A stretch of DNA of 64,000 nt from Spirosoma panaciterrae DSM 21099 (GTDB taxonomy: Bacteria; Bacteroidota; Bacteroidia; Cytophagales; Spirosomataceae). The stretch is taken from the NCBI RefSeq assembly GCF_000374025.1, contig NZ_KB893172.1, forward strand, positions 248,001-312,000, read 5' to 3'. Position 1 is the first letter of the stretch, and each line of letters begins with the position of its first letter. This document shows, one piece after another, positions 26,334 to 36,161 of this stretch. The position numbers and the translations under genes were made by a program. Under the pieces are notes generated by a model. That model searched no databases and was not told the DNA's origin. It was given only the letters and a program-made list of their open reading frames with translations.

Positions 26334-26354
26334 GTTACATATTCCCGGACCGAT

Positions 26355-28652
26355 TTATTCGTCTTTGACGTCGTATCGATCAAGCATCATCACTTTATTC
26401 CAGGCCGCCACGAAATCATGGACAAAACGCTGTTGGGCATCATCAGCGGCATACACTTCGGCTATATTTCGTAACTGCGCATTCGCCCCAAAAATCAGAT
26501 CGCAACGGGTGGCTGTGTATTTGATAGCGCCACTTGCTCGCTCCTTAATGTTGAACAACATCTCCCGTTGATTCTGAGGTGCCCACTCGTAATCCATACT
26601 GGTCAACACCTGGAAGAAGTCATTGGTTAACTGCCCCGGACGCTCTGTAAACACCCCATGTTTTGAATAATCATAATTCTGATCCAGAACACGCAATCCA
26701 CCAACCAGAACGGTCCATTCCGGAGCCGTTAAGGTCAGGAGCTGGGCCCGGTCGAGAAAAATGCGCTCAGGAGCTACCCGGTAGCCTACGGTATCGTTGT
26801 GGTAATTTTTGAACCCATCCGATACGGGCTTGAGCCAGTTGAAGCTCTCCACGTCGGTCAGTTCCAGCGTTGTGTCCACGCGCCCAGCCGTAAAGGGAAC
26901 CTCTATGGGAACACCAGCGTCATGAGCCGCCTTTTCTACGGCTACGCACCCTCCCAGTACGATCAGATCGGCCAGGGATACCCGCTTGTTGCCTAATTGC
27001 AGATCGGCAAACCCATCCTGAATATCCCGTAGTGTCTGGATAACCTTGTTCAATTCATCAGGCCGGTTGAGATCCCAGGTATTCTGGGGGGCCAGACTGA
27101 TACGGGCACCGTTGGCCCCGCCCCGCTTATCGGAATGCCGATATACGGAAGCGGCTGACCAGGCAGCCGAAACCAGCGCCGATACGGTAAGGCCACTGTC
27201 CAGTATACGCTGTTTCAGCGCAGCAATGTCGTTATCATCGATCAGGTCGTAATTGACGCTTGGGCGGGGGTCCTGCCAGATCATGTCTTCGGCAGGCACT
27301 TCAGGGCCCAGATACCGTTCTTTGGGGCCCATATCCCGGTGGGTCAGCTTATACCAGGCTCTCGAAAATGCATCCGTGAAATAATCGAAGTCTGCCAGGA
27401 ATTTCTCACACACCTTCCGGTATTCCGGGTCTACTTTGAGAGCAATGTCGGACGTCATCATCATCAGGTTGTTCATCTGACCAGCAATGTGCGCATCCGG
27501 AGTTTTAGGCGCGTTCGGATCAACAGGCGTCCATTGGGTTGCCCCCGCCGGACTTTGGATCTTTTTCCAGTCAAAGCTGAACAGGTTTTCCAGGTACGAA
27601 TTGTCCCAGCGGGTGGGGTTCTGGGTCCAGGAACCCTCGATTCCGTTCGTCATGGTATTTGCCCCGTTGCCCGAACCGACCGGATTGTGCCAGCCAAACC
27701 CCTGGGCATGGATGGGGGCGGCTTCCGGGGCGGCACCAATTTTTGCCGCTGGTACCATACCATGACTTTTACCAAATGCGTGTCCACCAGCGATCAGCGC
27801 CACCGTTTCTTCGTCACCCATCGCCATTCGTGCGAACGATTCGCGGATTTCGCGGGCCGAATCCTGTGGATCGCCATTACCGCCCGGCCCTTCGGGGTTC
27901 ACATAAATCAGGGCCTGATGCGTAGCCGCCAACGGATTCTCCAGGTCGAAATAGGCGTCTTTAGGGCCACCCACCCAGCGCAGGTTATTATTGACCATTT
28001 CGTCGGGATGGCCTTTGTGGTGTGTAGAGGCTGGAACCTGATCAACAGGTTTGCCACCCCAGAACTCAGGCCCCCAGTAGGTACTCCGGTCGGGTTCCCA
28101 GGCATCACGGCGTCCGCCACCGAAGCCAAAAGTGGGGAAATTCATGATTTCCAGAGCGCAGTTACCCGTCAGCACGATCAGATCGGCCCACGATAAAGAC
28201 GCTCCATATTTTTTCTTGATGGGCCAGAGCAGCCGACGCGACTTGTCGGTGTTTCCATTGTCCCACCACGAATTGATCGGTGCAAACCGCTGCATGGCCT
28301 GTCCTGCGCCCCCTCGGCCATCCGCAATCCGGTACGTTCCTGCAGAGTGCCAGGCCATCCGGATCATCTGCGGGCCATAGTTGGCATAATCTGCCGGCCA
28401 CCAGTCTTTCGAGTCGACCAGCAATGCTTTAATGTCTTGCTTAAGCTGCTGAAAATTGATTTTATTGAACAGTTCCTTATAATTCTCTGCCTGCAGGGGA
28501 TTGGCTGCTGGCTGTTCCTGATGAAGCAACTCGACTGGTAACCGATTCGGCCACCAGTCATCAATTTGTGGCGCCGTTCCGAGGGCCCCTCCGATTCGTG
28601 TTCCTCTGAATGGGCATTGTGCAAGTCCCTCTGGGTTCTGCATGTCTTTCAT
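26355..28652 (-). CDS. katG: Catalase-peroxidase KatG
   Basis: The 765-residue protein has the two-domain length of bacterial HPI enzymes. Active-site marks are the distal [12 protein letters not shown] with its Arg-Trp-His, the Tyr in [15 protein letters not shown], the proximal haem His in [12 protein letters not shown] and the Trp in [18 protein letters not shown] second, haem-less C-terminal copy of the fold follows ([16 protein letters not shown] onward). It removes hydrogen peroxide in the cytoplasm. The Dps-like gene is immediately upstream in the same direction (136 bases apart), so both probably respond to oxidative stress. Confidence 0.95.
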   Translation of the reverse strand: MKDMQNPEGLAQCPFRGTRIGGALGTAPQIDDWWPNRLPVELLHQEQPAANPLQAENYKELFNKINFQQLKQDIKALLVDSKDWWPADYANYGPQMIRMAWHSAGTYRIADGRGGAGQAMQRFAPINSWWDNGNTDKSRRLLWPIKKKYGASLSWADLIVLTGNCALEIMNFPTFGFGGGRRDAWEPDRSTYWGPEFWGGKPVDQVPASTHHKGHPDEMVNNNLRWVGGPKDAYFDLENPLAATHQALIYVNPEGPGGNGDPQDSAREIRESFARMAMGDEETVALIAGGHAFGKSHGMVPAAKIGAAPEAAPIHAQGFGWHNPVGSGNGANTMTNGIEGSWTQNPTRWDNSYLENLFSFDWKKIQSPAGATQWTPVDPNAPKTPDAHIAGQMNNLMMMTSDIALKVDPEYRKVCEKFLADFDYFTDAFSRAWYKLTHRDMGPKERYLGPEVPAEDMIWQDPRPSVNYDLIDDNDIAALKQRILDSGLTVSALVSAAWSAASVYRHSDKRGGANGARISLAPQNTWDLNRPDELNKVIQTLRDIQDGFADLQLGNKRVSLADLIVLGGCVAVEKAAHDAGVPIEVPFTAGRVDTTLELTDVESFNWLKPVSDGFKNYHNDTVGYRVAPERIFLDRAQLLTLTAPEWTVLVGGLRVLDQNYDYSKHGVFTERPGQLTNDFFQVLTSMDYEWAPQNQREMLFNIKERASGAIKYTATRCDLIFGANAQLRNIAEVYAADDAQQRFVHDFVAAWNKVMMLDRYDVKDE

Positions 28653-28788
28653 GGTGAATCTGTCTATTAAATGAAACCTGTGAATTAGTCTGTAATGGAT
28701 TGAGGAATAGAAGAGTCCGCAGGAGCTGGTGAGTTAGGCTCCTTGTGTACCGATCGAACGAAAACGGTTTGTTGATACGGCAGGCTCT

Positions 28789-29451
28789 TTATTGCATATG
28801 CACCCGGAACTGCCAAACCTGTTTATCCAATAGGTAGCTCAAGTCCTGAAACTTGTTCGATGTAACTTCGTCGCCGTTTTTACCTGTACTTTCGATTCGG
28901 GCCCGCACGCGTTTGGCGATGGTATAGATTCGTTCGGTCATGATCTCCAGCACCTGCCGATCAGATAAAGGACCTCCTGGGAATTTAGGCAGGTTGGCGG
29001 TCTGGGTAATTGTTTCGGTTCGCCCATCGGCTGGCATACCAATCTGGAGCTGTCGTTCGGCTAGTAAATCTGCCTGGTCGAGGTACAGATCCGCATATGC
29101 CTGCAAGGTTTCATGCAAGGGAAAATACAGCGGCCCCCGCAAATTCCAGTGCGACTGTTTAGCGTCGTGGTAGAGCTCAAGTAGCTCGACAACAGTGGCT
29201 TGTAGATCAGTATTGATGGCCTGCCGTTTTTCGGCCTCTAGCGGAATCCAGGCATCGGCCCGCTCATTCCGGTAGTTACCCAGTTCAGAGCCTGAAGCCG
29301 TACCCTGATTGGCGGGAGTAGTTGTAGAGGGCGCAGCCGGAGATTGACTGGGCGAACGACGGCTTTGTGCGCGTACTGGTTGAGCCATAAGAGACATCAA
29401 TAACAGACCGCCAAGGGCTGTTATTTTCAGCGTGTTTTGTTGAGTAAGCAT
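28789..29451 (-). CDS. dps: Exported Dps-like ferritin
   Basis: The 220-residue protein is a Dps-family four-helix bundle with an unusual N-terminal signal peptide (LKITALGGLLLMSLMAQPVR, cleavage near AQS) and a Ser/Pro/Thr-rich linker. The Dps ferroxidase pattern is visible: QSHWNLRG, then PLHETLQAY, then LDQADLLAERQLQIG. Compared with E. coli Dps, His51, His63, Asp78 and Glu82 are kept, while the position of Asp67 is Gln. Canonical Dps is cytoplasmic and binds DNA; this form should act in the periplasm as a peroxide and iron scavenger. It sits upstream of katG. Confidence 0.82.
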   Translation of the reverse strand: MLTQQNTLKITALGGLLLMSLMAQPVRAQSRRSPSQSPAAPSTTTPANQGTASGSELGNYRNERADAWIPLEAEKRQAINTDLQATVVELLELYHDAKQSHWNLRGPLYFPLHETLQAYADLYLDQADLLAERQLQIGMPADGRTETITQTANLPKFPGGPLSDRQVLEIMTERIYTIAKRVRARIESTGKNGDEVTSNKFQDLSYLLDKQVWQFRVHMQ

Positions 29452-29794
29452 TAGAAATTGGATATTAAACGATATATGAAAAAAGAAACCTGGTAATGTG
29501 AATCAGGAACGATCGAATGGGTATAGGGCGCAATCGGTCAGGGGTTGTTGTAGGGCAATGCCATATGCCTATTCGACGGAATAGCACCGGAAAGCCAATT
29601 CGATAAAACGCTGTAAGAAGAGCGACTCTGCCAGATTTGAGGCTGTTAACCCTCGTCTGGGAATATAAATTGGATCGATACAGGCCTCTAGAGGACGGGT
29701 TGATGCTACACGGACAACCTATTGAATCATGCTCATAAACGGCAGAGCACTACCCTTGCTGTCTGGACGCAATGCGGCCAGGATGTATCGTTGC
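29452..29794. other. Intergenic region without recognisable gene
   Basis: 343 bases upstream of the dps start and downstream of the His-rich protein gene. Both flanking genes lie on the minus strand. I see only short frames that are shadows, and no consensus -7 element close to the dps start. Confidence 0.4.
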
Positions 29795-30181
29795 CTACCG
29801 TCGGGGCGGATTGATCAGGGCGAAAGCAATCATAAAGGAATACAAATCGGCCTTAGCGGGAAAGATCGATTTTACGTATATAGTTTCCTGAATGGCTGTT
29901 GTGGGTATCAGTCGGAGCGATGCCTGCATGAACACAGATAGGGAGTGCCCCGTGGTTGGTAAATTGTGATGACTATGCTTTGGGTGCTTCTGATGCTCTG
30001 AATTAGCGCCGTAATGCATCACCATAAAATCAAGAAAACTTAAGTCTGGTTCGGTTTGCCGGTGTTGCCGATAATGCTGTACCAGATCGACCAGCCGGGT
30101 AGACTGATCGATGCCGAAGCCGGGTAAGAGACTGCTTCCCAACATCTGGCAGGCCAACATAAACGCAACGAATGACTTCAT
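29795..30181 (-). CDS. Small secreted His-rich protein
   Basis: The protein is 128 residues from ATG 30181 (KSFVAFMLACQMLGSSLLP), giving a clear export signal; the upstream in-frame TTG start at 30208 would weaken it. The body has DLSFLDFMVMHYG and then a histidine cluster EHQKHPKHSHHNLP, a pattern seen in Bacteroidota proteins encoded beside metal-type TonB receptors. Here a receptor gene follows upstream of it on the same strand (30492-32681), so both are probably in one transcript, although a hairpin separates them. A role in handling copper or zinc in the periplasm is inferred. Confidence 0.55.
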   Translation of the reverse strand: MKSFVAFMLACQMLGSSLLPGFGIDQSTRLVDLVQHYRQHRQTEPDLSFLDFMVMHYGANSEHQKHPKHSHHNLPTTGHSLSVFMQASLRLIPTTAIQETIYVKSIFPAKADLYSFMIAFALINPPRR

Positions 30182-30491
30182 GATTTTCTGAGTATTTCCA
30201 ACTAACAAGGTGTTCGGTTGAATGTTTTTTGAAAATCAGTAATCCCTGCAATTTGGAAGTATTCTTATTACATATACCAACAAGGCTAACTGTGTCTCTT
30301 GTGTATTTCGTTGATAGCCAAAGGTTTTTATGATATTGGCCTTGCGCCGTTGGGGCCCCGATCTTTAGAACGGATAGGAGTGGTTATCTTTAATAGATTC
30401 TTGTATGGCGAAAACCGACAATGAGTAGCCATCTGGCTAGCCACTGTCGGTTTAAAATCCTCTTGCCCTTTCTGCCTTCCGCTTCCTACCT
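30182..30491. other. Intergenic region with terminator hairpin
   Basis: 310 bases between the TonB receptor stop and the His-rich protein start. It contains the hairpin at 30412-30453 and otherwise AT-rich sequence with no gene I can support. Confidence 0.4.
30412..30453 (-). terminator. Terminator after the TonB receptor at 30492-32681
   Basis: Arms 30412-30430 and 30435-30453 pair with about three mismatches, and the arms end in AAA/TTT. It suggests that the downstream His-rich protein has its own promoter or is only partly co-transcribed. Confidence 0.5.
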
Positions 30492-32681
30492 CTATAACGT
30501 ATACTTCAGCGCTACATTCACAATTCGGCCTTCGAGGGGTGCCCAGATGGGGCGGAAACTTGGTTGATTGACCGGGCCGGTAACGACGGTTTCGTAGTTA
30601 GCCTGTTTGATGTTGAACAGATTTTCCGCGTTCAGTACCAGTCGCCAGTGGTCGTTGTAGTGGTATTCGGCAGCCCCGGCAAAGAACCAGTAGTTCCGCA
30701 CTTTTTCGTTGTTGTAGAGGTACTGCGTTCCTACGTAGCTGCTCTCGATGCCCAAGCGAAAATGCTCGTTCTCCCAGGCAACGGTGGTCGAGAATTTGTC
30801 CTGTGGAGCCAGGGGTAGGTAGCTGTTGTCGGTCGGGCCGTCGCGACGAGCGAGGGTGTGGTTATACCCAAAATAAAGTTCGTAGGCTTTGTATTCAAGC
30901 CGTACGTAGGTGTCGGTGCCCAGGCTGAACAGGTTGTAAGGGGCATTGATGAGCTGCGTATAAGCCCCCAGGTTACCGGAAACGCTGGCAAAGGCTGACA
31001 CAACTGGCGAGTTGACATACGTGTAGTAAAATGCCTGATCGACCTGTACCGAAAAACCGCTCTCGAAGGTTTTGGAGTACGCAATGTCAAGGTTGGTACC
31101 GACCGATTTTTCGGCTTTTACGGCGTTCACATCAATCGGCAATAACCGTGGGAAAATCAGGCTGACCCCCAACTGCCCTGGTGTTTGATTGACAAACAGG
31201 TTCGGGGTTTTGTAACCCGTACCAACGCTTAGTCGGACTGTCCACGGATCGGACGGCTTAATTTTTACCGATAGTCGGGGTAGAAGAAAATTGCCAAACG
31301 TGTTGTGGTGATCGAGACGCAGACCAGCCTGTAAAGCCACCTTCTCCGATACCTGATAATCGTCCTGGACAAAGGCTCCGATTGTATTGTAGGTATAATC
31401 GACCAGCCGGGTGCTGTCGGGATTCTTGCGGAAGGCCTCGACGGTGAGATTGGCGCCCATAATCAACTGGTTTTTACCAAAACGAACCAGATCATTCGCT
31501 TCCAGATAAACCGACGATTGCTTCCCATCCGACAATTTCCGATAATCGGTGTTCTGCCGATGGAAGGTGCTCAACGCACCTTTGAACGTCAGTGAATTGG
31601 TTTCGGAGGTGTTGTGGCTGGCATCGAAATCGACAGTGTGGCGTTGTAAGTCGGTGATGTTCTTATAGGCGTTGGGCTGTGTTCCTTCCAGCGCAGGCAG
31701 GTACCCGCCTTCGCGGTGTTCGGTAGTAAAGGCATACCCAACGTTCAGCCGGGTATGGTCGGACGGATTCCAGAAAAATTTGGGGTGAAAATTGAACTGC
31801 TTGATTTCCGGGCTATCGGTGTACCCATCACCCGTTACATCGACAGCTTGCTGGTTGGTATAGCCTGTGAAAAGGGTCAGGCCGGTTTTGCCATACCGTT
31901 GCGAATAGTAGGCATTGAGATTTGTTTCTTTCAGATTCGACCGATTGAGTAGGGCCGTAAATTCGGGTGTGTCGGAGGTCGGGGCTTTCGACACGATATT
32001 GATCATCCCCCCAATAGCGCCACCACCGTATAGCGTCGAGACGGAGCCTTTCACAACTTCAATTTGTTTCAGATCGAGCGGTGGAATTTGCAGTACACCC
32101 AGATTGCCCGAAAAACCTTCGTAAAGCGGGAGTCCATCGCGCAGAATCTGCGTGTATTTTGGATCAAGCCCCTGCATCCGAATGGCCTGATTACCGTTGA
32201 CGGCTGAGGTTCGCTGGACATGGATGATTGAAATATCGCCCAGAATACTGCTGACGTTTCCCGGCACTACGGCGCTTTCTTCGTCCATATCTTCCTGGCC
32301 CAGCACTTCCACTTTGATTGGCAAATCCTCGATACGTGAATTGGTACGGGTGGACGTAACCGTTACTTCATCGAGCGATTCTTCCTCGCTGTGCAGTTGG
32401 AAAATCAGCGTATCGCTTCCCATCTCGATGGGAAAGCTGGTGGTTTTGTACCCAACGGCACTGACGGTGAGCGTGGTTGCATAGGTTGGGAGTGGGGGCA
32501 TTTTAGCAAAGCCACGCGCATCGGTGACGGCTCCCACAATCGGCTTGATGGTTGACGGGGTGCGAATGGTAGCCGCAATAACGGGTTCGTGGGTCAGACT
32601 ATCTTCAACCCGGATAATCCGCTGGCTGAAAGCCGGTAGTATGGCTAGTGCCCCTAATAAAAGCAGGATGAGTTTCTTCAT
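30492..32681 (-). CDS. TonB-dependent outer-membrane receptor (FecA/BtuB-like)
   Basis: The start is taken at ATG 32681 (KKLILLLLGALAILPAFSQ), a typical signal peptide; seven upstream codons are rejected. The mature protein has a short CarboxypepD_reg-like domain (HEPVIAATIRTPSTIKPIVG, 20-95), a TonB box-like DEVTVTSTRT, a plug with RMQGLDPKYTQILRDGLPLY and IEVVKGSVSTLYGGGAIGG, and a beta-barrel ending in VNVALKYTL. The layout is that of siderophore, haem or metal receptors. The His-rich small secreted protein downstream points to a metal or metal chelate as cargo. Confidence 0.85.
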   Translation of the reverse strand: MKKLILLLLGALAILPAFSQRIIRVEDSLTHEPVIAATIRTPSTIKPIVGAVTDARGFAKMPPLPTYATTLTVSAVGYKTTSFPIEMGSDTLIFQLHSEEESLDEVTVTSTRTNSRIEDLPIKVEVLGQEDMDEESAVVPGNVSSILGDISIIHVQRTSAVNGNQAIRMQGLDPKYTQILRDGLPLYEGFSGNLGVLQIPPLDLKQIEVVKGSVSTLYGGGAIGGMINIVSKAPTSDTPEFTALLNRSNLKETNLNAYYSQRYGKTGLTLFTGYTNQQAVDVTGDGYTDSPEIKQFNFHPKFFWNPSDHTRLNVGYAFTTEHREGGYLPALEGTQPNAYKNITDLQRHTVDFDASHNTSETNSLTFKGALSTFHRQNTDYRKLSDGKQSSVYLEANDLVRFGKNQLIMGANLTVEAFRKNPDSTRLVDYTYNTIGAFVQDDYQVSEKVALQAGLRLDHHNTFGNFLLPRLSVKIKPSDPWTVRLSVGTGYKTPNLFVNQTPGQLGVSLIFPRLLPIDVNAVKAEKSVGTNLDIAYSKTFESGFSVQVDQAFYYTYVNSPVVSAFASVSGNLGAYTQLINAPYNLFSLGTDTYVRLEYKAYELYFGYNHTLARRDGPTDNSYLPLAPQDKFSTTVAWENEHFRLGIESSYVGTQYLYNNEKVRNYWFFAGAAEYHYNDHWRLVLNAENLFNIKQANYETVVTGPVNQPSFRPIWAPLEGRIVNVALKYTL

Positions 32682-32749
32682 AATTGGTTGTATTTCCGGC
32701 AAGTTTCGGAAGCAATTATGAAGAGAATTTGAAGAAGCGGATTCTATGG

Positions 32750-33556
32750 CTAAGCGTACAGATGCTGCGCCAGCCAGATAACCAGGTGGGCAAAGGGAAC
32801 CAGCAGAAACTGTGCCAGTAGGGTTCCGGTTAAACGAGCCAGCAAAATCAGAATGATGTATCGTCGGAAATACCCCGTACTGTGCTGCCCTGCCGTTACT
32901 TCATCGGCCAGGAGGGCAATGTCTGGATCAACAAAGAGGACCAGAATGATGGTGGCAATGCCGTTGATCAAGCCCGACATAGAGGCTGCTGTTGCTCGTA
33001 AATCGGGATTAATGTAGCCCGCGTACAGGGTAGCCAAAACCCCAACCGTGATAATGGCATTGGCCAGAGCATTGAGCACGAAGATGCGTATCGGAACATT
33101 GGGGCTCTGCCGAATGGCCTGCCAGTTGGCAGCATCGGGCCACTTCAAATGTGCAGGAAGGGTTCGAACACTCGATACAGATAGACCACGAACGACTAAT
33201 TTGCTGAATGAACGGTGTTGATAATAGCTCTCGACCAGGCGGGTCATCAGCCGCTGAAACGACGGAAATACCAGACCGCCCGCTACTGTGGCTAGCGTAG
33301 TAAAGGCAAGTATCCACCGAAAATCGGCAATCTGATCAAAGCGGCCCGCCTGAATATTTAATTCCACAGTTTTGGCCAGCAACGGAGCCTGTAAGGTATT
33401 GGCCAACCGGGAAACGAGGGCCATAACATTGAATAACGAAAACGAGACCGCCCATCGTAACGTTTGAAGCCCTACCACCCGAACGCTCAACGACAGCGTA
33501 GCGACGAGGTGAATCACAAACGTAAACAGGGCAACCAGTAAAATTTGGGAACTCAT
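32750..33556 (-). CDS. amj: Amj-like lipid II flippase (DUF2837)
   Basis: The 268-residue membrane protein begins LVALFTFVIHLVATLSLSVR, then VSFSLFNVMALVSRLANTLQ and APLLAK, matching the N-terminal membrane segments of Amj/YdaH, with about six hydrophobic segments in all. Amj moves undecaprenyl-linked precursors across the membrane as a substitute for MurJ in Bacillus. It is the last gene of a six-gene operon with two glycosyltransferases and a nucleotidyltransferase, so it may flip a different lipid-linked sugar here. It starts 3 bases after the nucleotidyltransferase stop. Confidence 0.72.
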   Translation of the reverse strand: MSSQILLVALFTFVIHLVATLSLSVRVVGLQTLRWAVSFSLFNVMALVSRLANTLQAPLLAKTVELNIQAGRFDQIADFRWILAFTTLATVAGGLVFPSFQRLMTRLVESYYQHRSFSKLVVRGLSVSSVRTLPAHLKWPDAANWQAIRQSPNVPIRIFVLNALANAIITVGVLATLYAGYINPDLRATAASMSGLINGIATIILVLFVDPDIALLADEVTAGQHSTGYFRRYIILILLARLTGTLLAQFLLVPFAHLVIWLAQHLYA

Positions 33557-33559
33557 GAG

Positions 33560-34696
33560 CTAGAAAGGCAAATCGCGTTTGTTCCAATCGAGTCGGAGCC
33601 GTACCTGGCGATACATCCAGCGGCTCATTGAAAGCTCGGACTTGCCCTTGCGGAACAGACGGTAAGCCAGCCAGTTTTTCTGTACATAGCGAATGGCCTT
33701 TATGGCCTTGTTGGATGAGCGTTTTCGTACTAAGGAAAAATAGGTTGTTTCGGCGGTACTCAACGTCATGGATTTTAGCCGTTCCTTAACATCGGAAGGT
33801 AGGGTTAAGCGGAATTCGCTCTCCAGCAATTTTAACGCCTGTTGAACAGGATAGTTGACATTATATTGCCTAGCCAGGTCGAGTAAAGCGTGCCAGTCGA
33901 TGGATAAGGCCGGATTTGTATAGATTACATAACTATCCGCAATCCAGCGAATGGCAGGCGTTTCGCTCCAATCATAGCCATGCACTAGATTATGATATAG
34001 CTGATGGGTTGGCGATAAAGCATAGGTTGATTGACGATCCGTTAATTTGACTGGTTGGCGAGCTTGCCAGAAAGGCACATCAGCCTTAGCGTAACTATGT
34101 TCATAGAGCAGGTTCCAGTGCAGATCAACATCCACACCATTGGCGTCCCATAAATGCATGGCATGAAGGGTGTGGCGGTGTTTTGTTTCAAATGGACTCG
34201 ATTGAAGGGAGAGTGGAGGAGCCTGAAGGGCTTGTAACGCCTGTTCGGCCTGGGCTGTCGGTACCAGTACGTCCAGATCATACATCAGCCGAACCCCCAT
34301 ATCACCATAGTACAGCAACGAAAGCGGAATCCCTTTCAGGGCAATGGTTTCGATCTCATTCTGATGGAGAACACGGATAACCTGGCTCATTTTGAGTAAG
34401 AATCGCTGATTACTCATCCAGGTATACCGATAAATACCCCGCAGATGGACAACGAGTGGATCGCCGGATTTTTCCAGGTTACGATACACGAGGGGCATCA
34501 ATCGTTGTGAGTCACCATCCAGAGGGTCGAACAGGCTGGGCAACAAATTGATATTGGTCGGAATAAACTGATCCAGTCCACGCTCTTTTTTCCATTGATG
34601 CCAATAGGAAAGCGCTTCCTGAGCTGGAAAAAGGGCGGCTTTCAGCAAAAGAATCTGTTCAGGCTGAATGGCAAATGTAGGGCTGTTGATGGCCAT
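33560..34696 (-). CDS. Nucleotidyltransferase family protein (NTP_transf_5-like)
   Basis: The 378-residue protein has the signature ETIALKGIPLSLLYYGDMGV, then RLMYDLDVLVPTAQAEQAL, where D-x-D after a G-x-R(L/M) turn supplies the metal-binding aspartates, followed by a HMLWD-like HLWDANGVDVDLHWNLLYE. Such proteins are found in lasso peptide and exopolysaccharide clusters; the transferred nucleotide and acceptor are unknown. The gene is within a tight operon (2-base gap to the upstream GT2 gene, 3-base gap to the downstream amj-like gene). Confidence 0.8.
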   Translation of the reverse strand: MAINSPTFAIQPEQILLLKAALFPAQEALSYWHQWKKERGLDQFIPTNINLLPSLFDPLDGDSQRLMPLVYRNLEKSGDPLVVHLRGIYRYTWMSNQRFLLKMSQVIRVLHQNEIETIALKGIPLSLLYYGDMGVRLMYDLDVLVPTAQAEQALQALQAPPLSLQSSPFETKHRHTLHAMHLWDANGVDVDLHWNLLYEHSYAKADVPFWQARQPVKLTDRQSTYALSPTHQLYHNLVHGYDWSETPAIRWIADSYVIYTNPALSIDWHALLDLARQYNVNYPVQQALKLLESEFRLTLPSDVKERLKSMTLSTAETTYFSLVRKRSSNKAIKAIRYVQKNWLAYRLFRKGKSELSMSRWMYRQVRLRLDWNKRDLPF

Positions 34697-34698
34697 GG

Positions 34699-35391
34699 TT
34701 ATCGGGAGGAATGGCTTGCGCGTCGATCGAGGGCGGCTTTCAGGATATGCACAAACTCTTTTTGATATTGTTGCTGCGAAGCCAGCCCACTTCGGTGCAA
34801 TCGGCGGAGGGTTACTGTGACGGGGAGCATGGTGTAGGCGAAACCAGCCTCTGTAGCCCGCATAAACCAGTCGATAAAATCGCCGGTATGGTACTTAGTA
34901 CTGAAGAGCCCTGTTTGCTGAAAAGCGCTCCGGCGAATCAGCATCGTTTGCTTTAGCCAGCCCGGTTGAGCCTCAGACGGGCATTGAATTCCTGCCTGAA
35001 CGGCTGGAGGGAGATCGGGGCTGATAAACTGCCGGACGTACCCAAAGCAGGCATCGAGCGATGGGTTCGTTTGTAGACAGTCAACCTGTTGTTGTAATTT
35101 ATGAGGCAGCCAGACATCGTCTGCATCCAGAAACGCAATCAGGTCGCCTTCGGCCAGGTCAATGGCTTCATTCAGGGTGGAAGCGACTCCCCGGTTTTCA
35201 CGCGTTTGTAATTGGATCAGCCCTTTTTGTGCGTAAGGCAGCAACATTTCCATCGATTGGTCGGTAGAGCCATCGTTTATCACAAGAATCTGCTGTGGCT
35301 GATGCGTTTGTGCCAAAACCGATTCGATGCATTCCTTGATGTAGGGGGCGGCATTATAGACAGGAATAACTACGCTGACAGACAAGCTCAT
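34699..35391 (-). CDS. GT2 family glycosyltransferase
   Basis: The 230-residue protein has the GT-A opening SVSVVIPVYNAAPYIKECIE, then INDGSTDQSMEML and the metal-binding AFLDADDVWLPHKL (D-x-D). It transfers a sugar from a nucleotide donor, probably on the cytoplasmic face. The ATG overlaps the preceding gene's TGA (ATGA at 35388-35391), showing translational coupling. It resembles the next glycosyltransferase and may act in sequence with it. Confidence 0.85.
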   Translation of the reverse strand: MSLSVSVVIPVYNAAPYIKECIESVLAQTHQPQQILVINDGSTDQSMEMLLPYAQKGLIQLQTRENRGVASTLNEAIDLAEGDLIAFLDADDVWLPHKLQQQVDCLQTNPSLDACFGYVRQFISPDLPPAVQAGIQCPSEAQPGWLKQTMLIRRSAFQQTGLFSTKYHTGDFIDWFMRATEAGFAYTMLPVTVTLRRLHRSGLASQQQYQKEFVHILKAALDRRASHSSR

Positions 35392-36161
35392 AGAGTATCG
35401 TTGTTCATAGGTTGCTGAAAGTCCGAAAACTGGGGGAGTGCCTGCACGCCCGTCTCACTTCGGCGCCGATCAAGGGAGTATTTGATCGCTTTAAGCAGTG
35501 TACTTTTGACCAGGTCCTGATCGCGGGTGTAGTTGGCGCTATGGTGTCGATAGTAGAGCATCACGTCATCGGTTGTACGCATACGAACGCCCTGCTCTTT
35601 GGCCCGATTATACCAGTCCAGGTCTTCACCGATTTTCAGCTCTTCATTAAACAGGCCAATCCGCTCAAAGACGCTCGTCCGAAACAAACCGGCTCCAAGC
35701 AGGATATTCCATACGGTCTGGGTCTGATCGGGAAAGTGAAAGCGTTCGGGATTAGACCCATCCAGAAAAACGTACTGGGTTTTGCCGAAAACGACATCCA
35801 GCGATGGGTCTTCAGTGAATAGGGCCAACTGACGTTTGAGTTTATAATCAGGGAATACATCGTCGTTGTCGAGGAAGGTAACAAACGGGGCATTTACAAA
35901 CGAAAAGGCTTTGTTGCGGGCAGCCGCAGGGCCCCGGTTTTCCTGCCGTACATAGCGGATTCTCGAATCGAAGCTCTGTATAATTTCGGCCGATCGGTCA
36001 GTAGAACCATCATCAACACAAATGACCTCAATGGCATCCATTCCCTGGTTCAGTACACTGGTAATGGCTTCGGCCACAAAACGCTCGGCGTTATACACCG
36101 GCATAATAACGCTAACAAGGGGCGGTTGCATCGGTTGGCAGCGATTGTAAGGTTGAGTCAA
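35388..36161 (-). CDS. GT2 family glycosyltransferase
   Basis: The GT-A domain is clear: PLVSVIMPVYNAERFVAEAI, CVDDGSTDRSAEII and VTFLDNDDVFPDYKLKRQ, with a C-terminal acceptor region. The start may be ATG 36131 (QPPLVSV) rather than 36161, since the upstream codons overlap the HprK-like gene by 50 bases; either is compatible. Total 247-257 residues. Donor and acceptor cannot be read from sequence. It is the third gene of the operon. Confidence 0.82.
   Translation of the reverse strand: MTQPYNRCQPMQPPLVSVIMPVYNAERFVAEAITSVLNQGMDAIEVICVDDGSTDRSAEIIQSFDSRIRYVRQENRGPAAARNKAFSFVNAPFVTFLDNDDVFPDYKLKRQLALFTEDPSLDVVFGKTQYVFLDGSNPERFHFPDQTQTVWNILLGAGLFRTSVFERIGLFNEELKIGEDLDWYNRAKEQGVRMRTTDDVMLYYRHHSANYTRDQDLVKSTLLKAIKYSLDRRRSETGVQALPQFSDFQQPMNNDTL

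Noticed and set aside
27339..28196. 285-codon open frame on the plus strand inside katG
   Set aside because: It is antisense to an unmistakable katG, and its open state follows from the codon use of katG.
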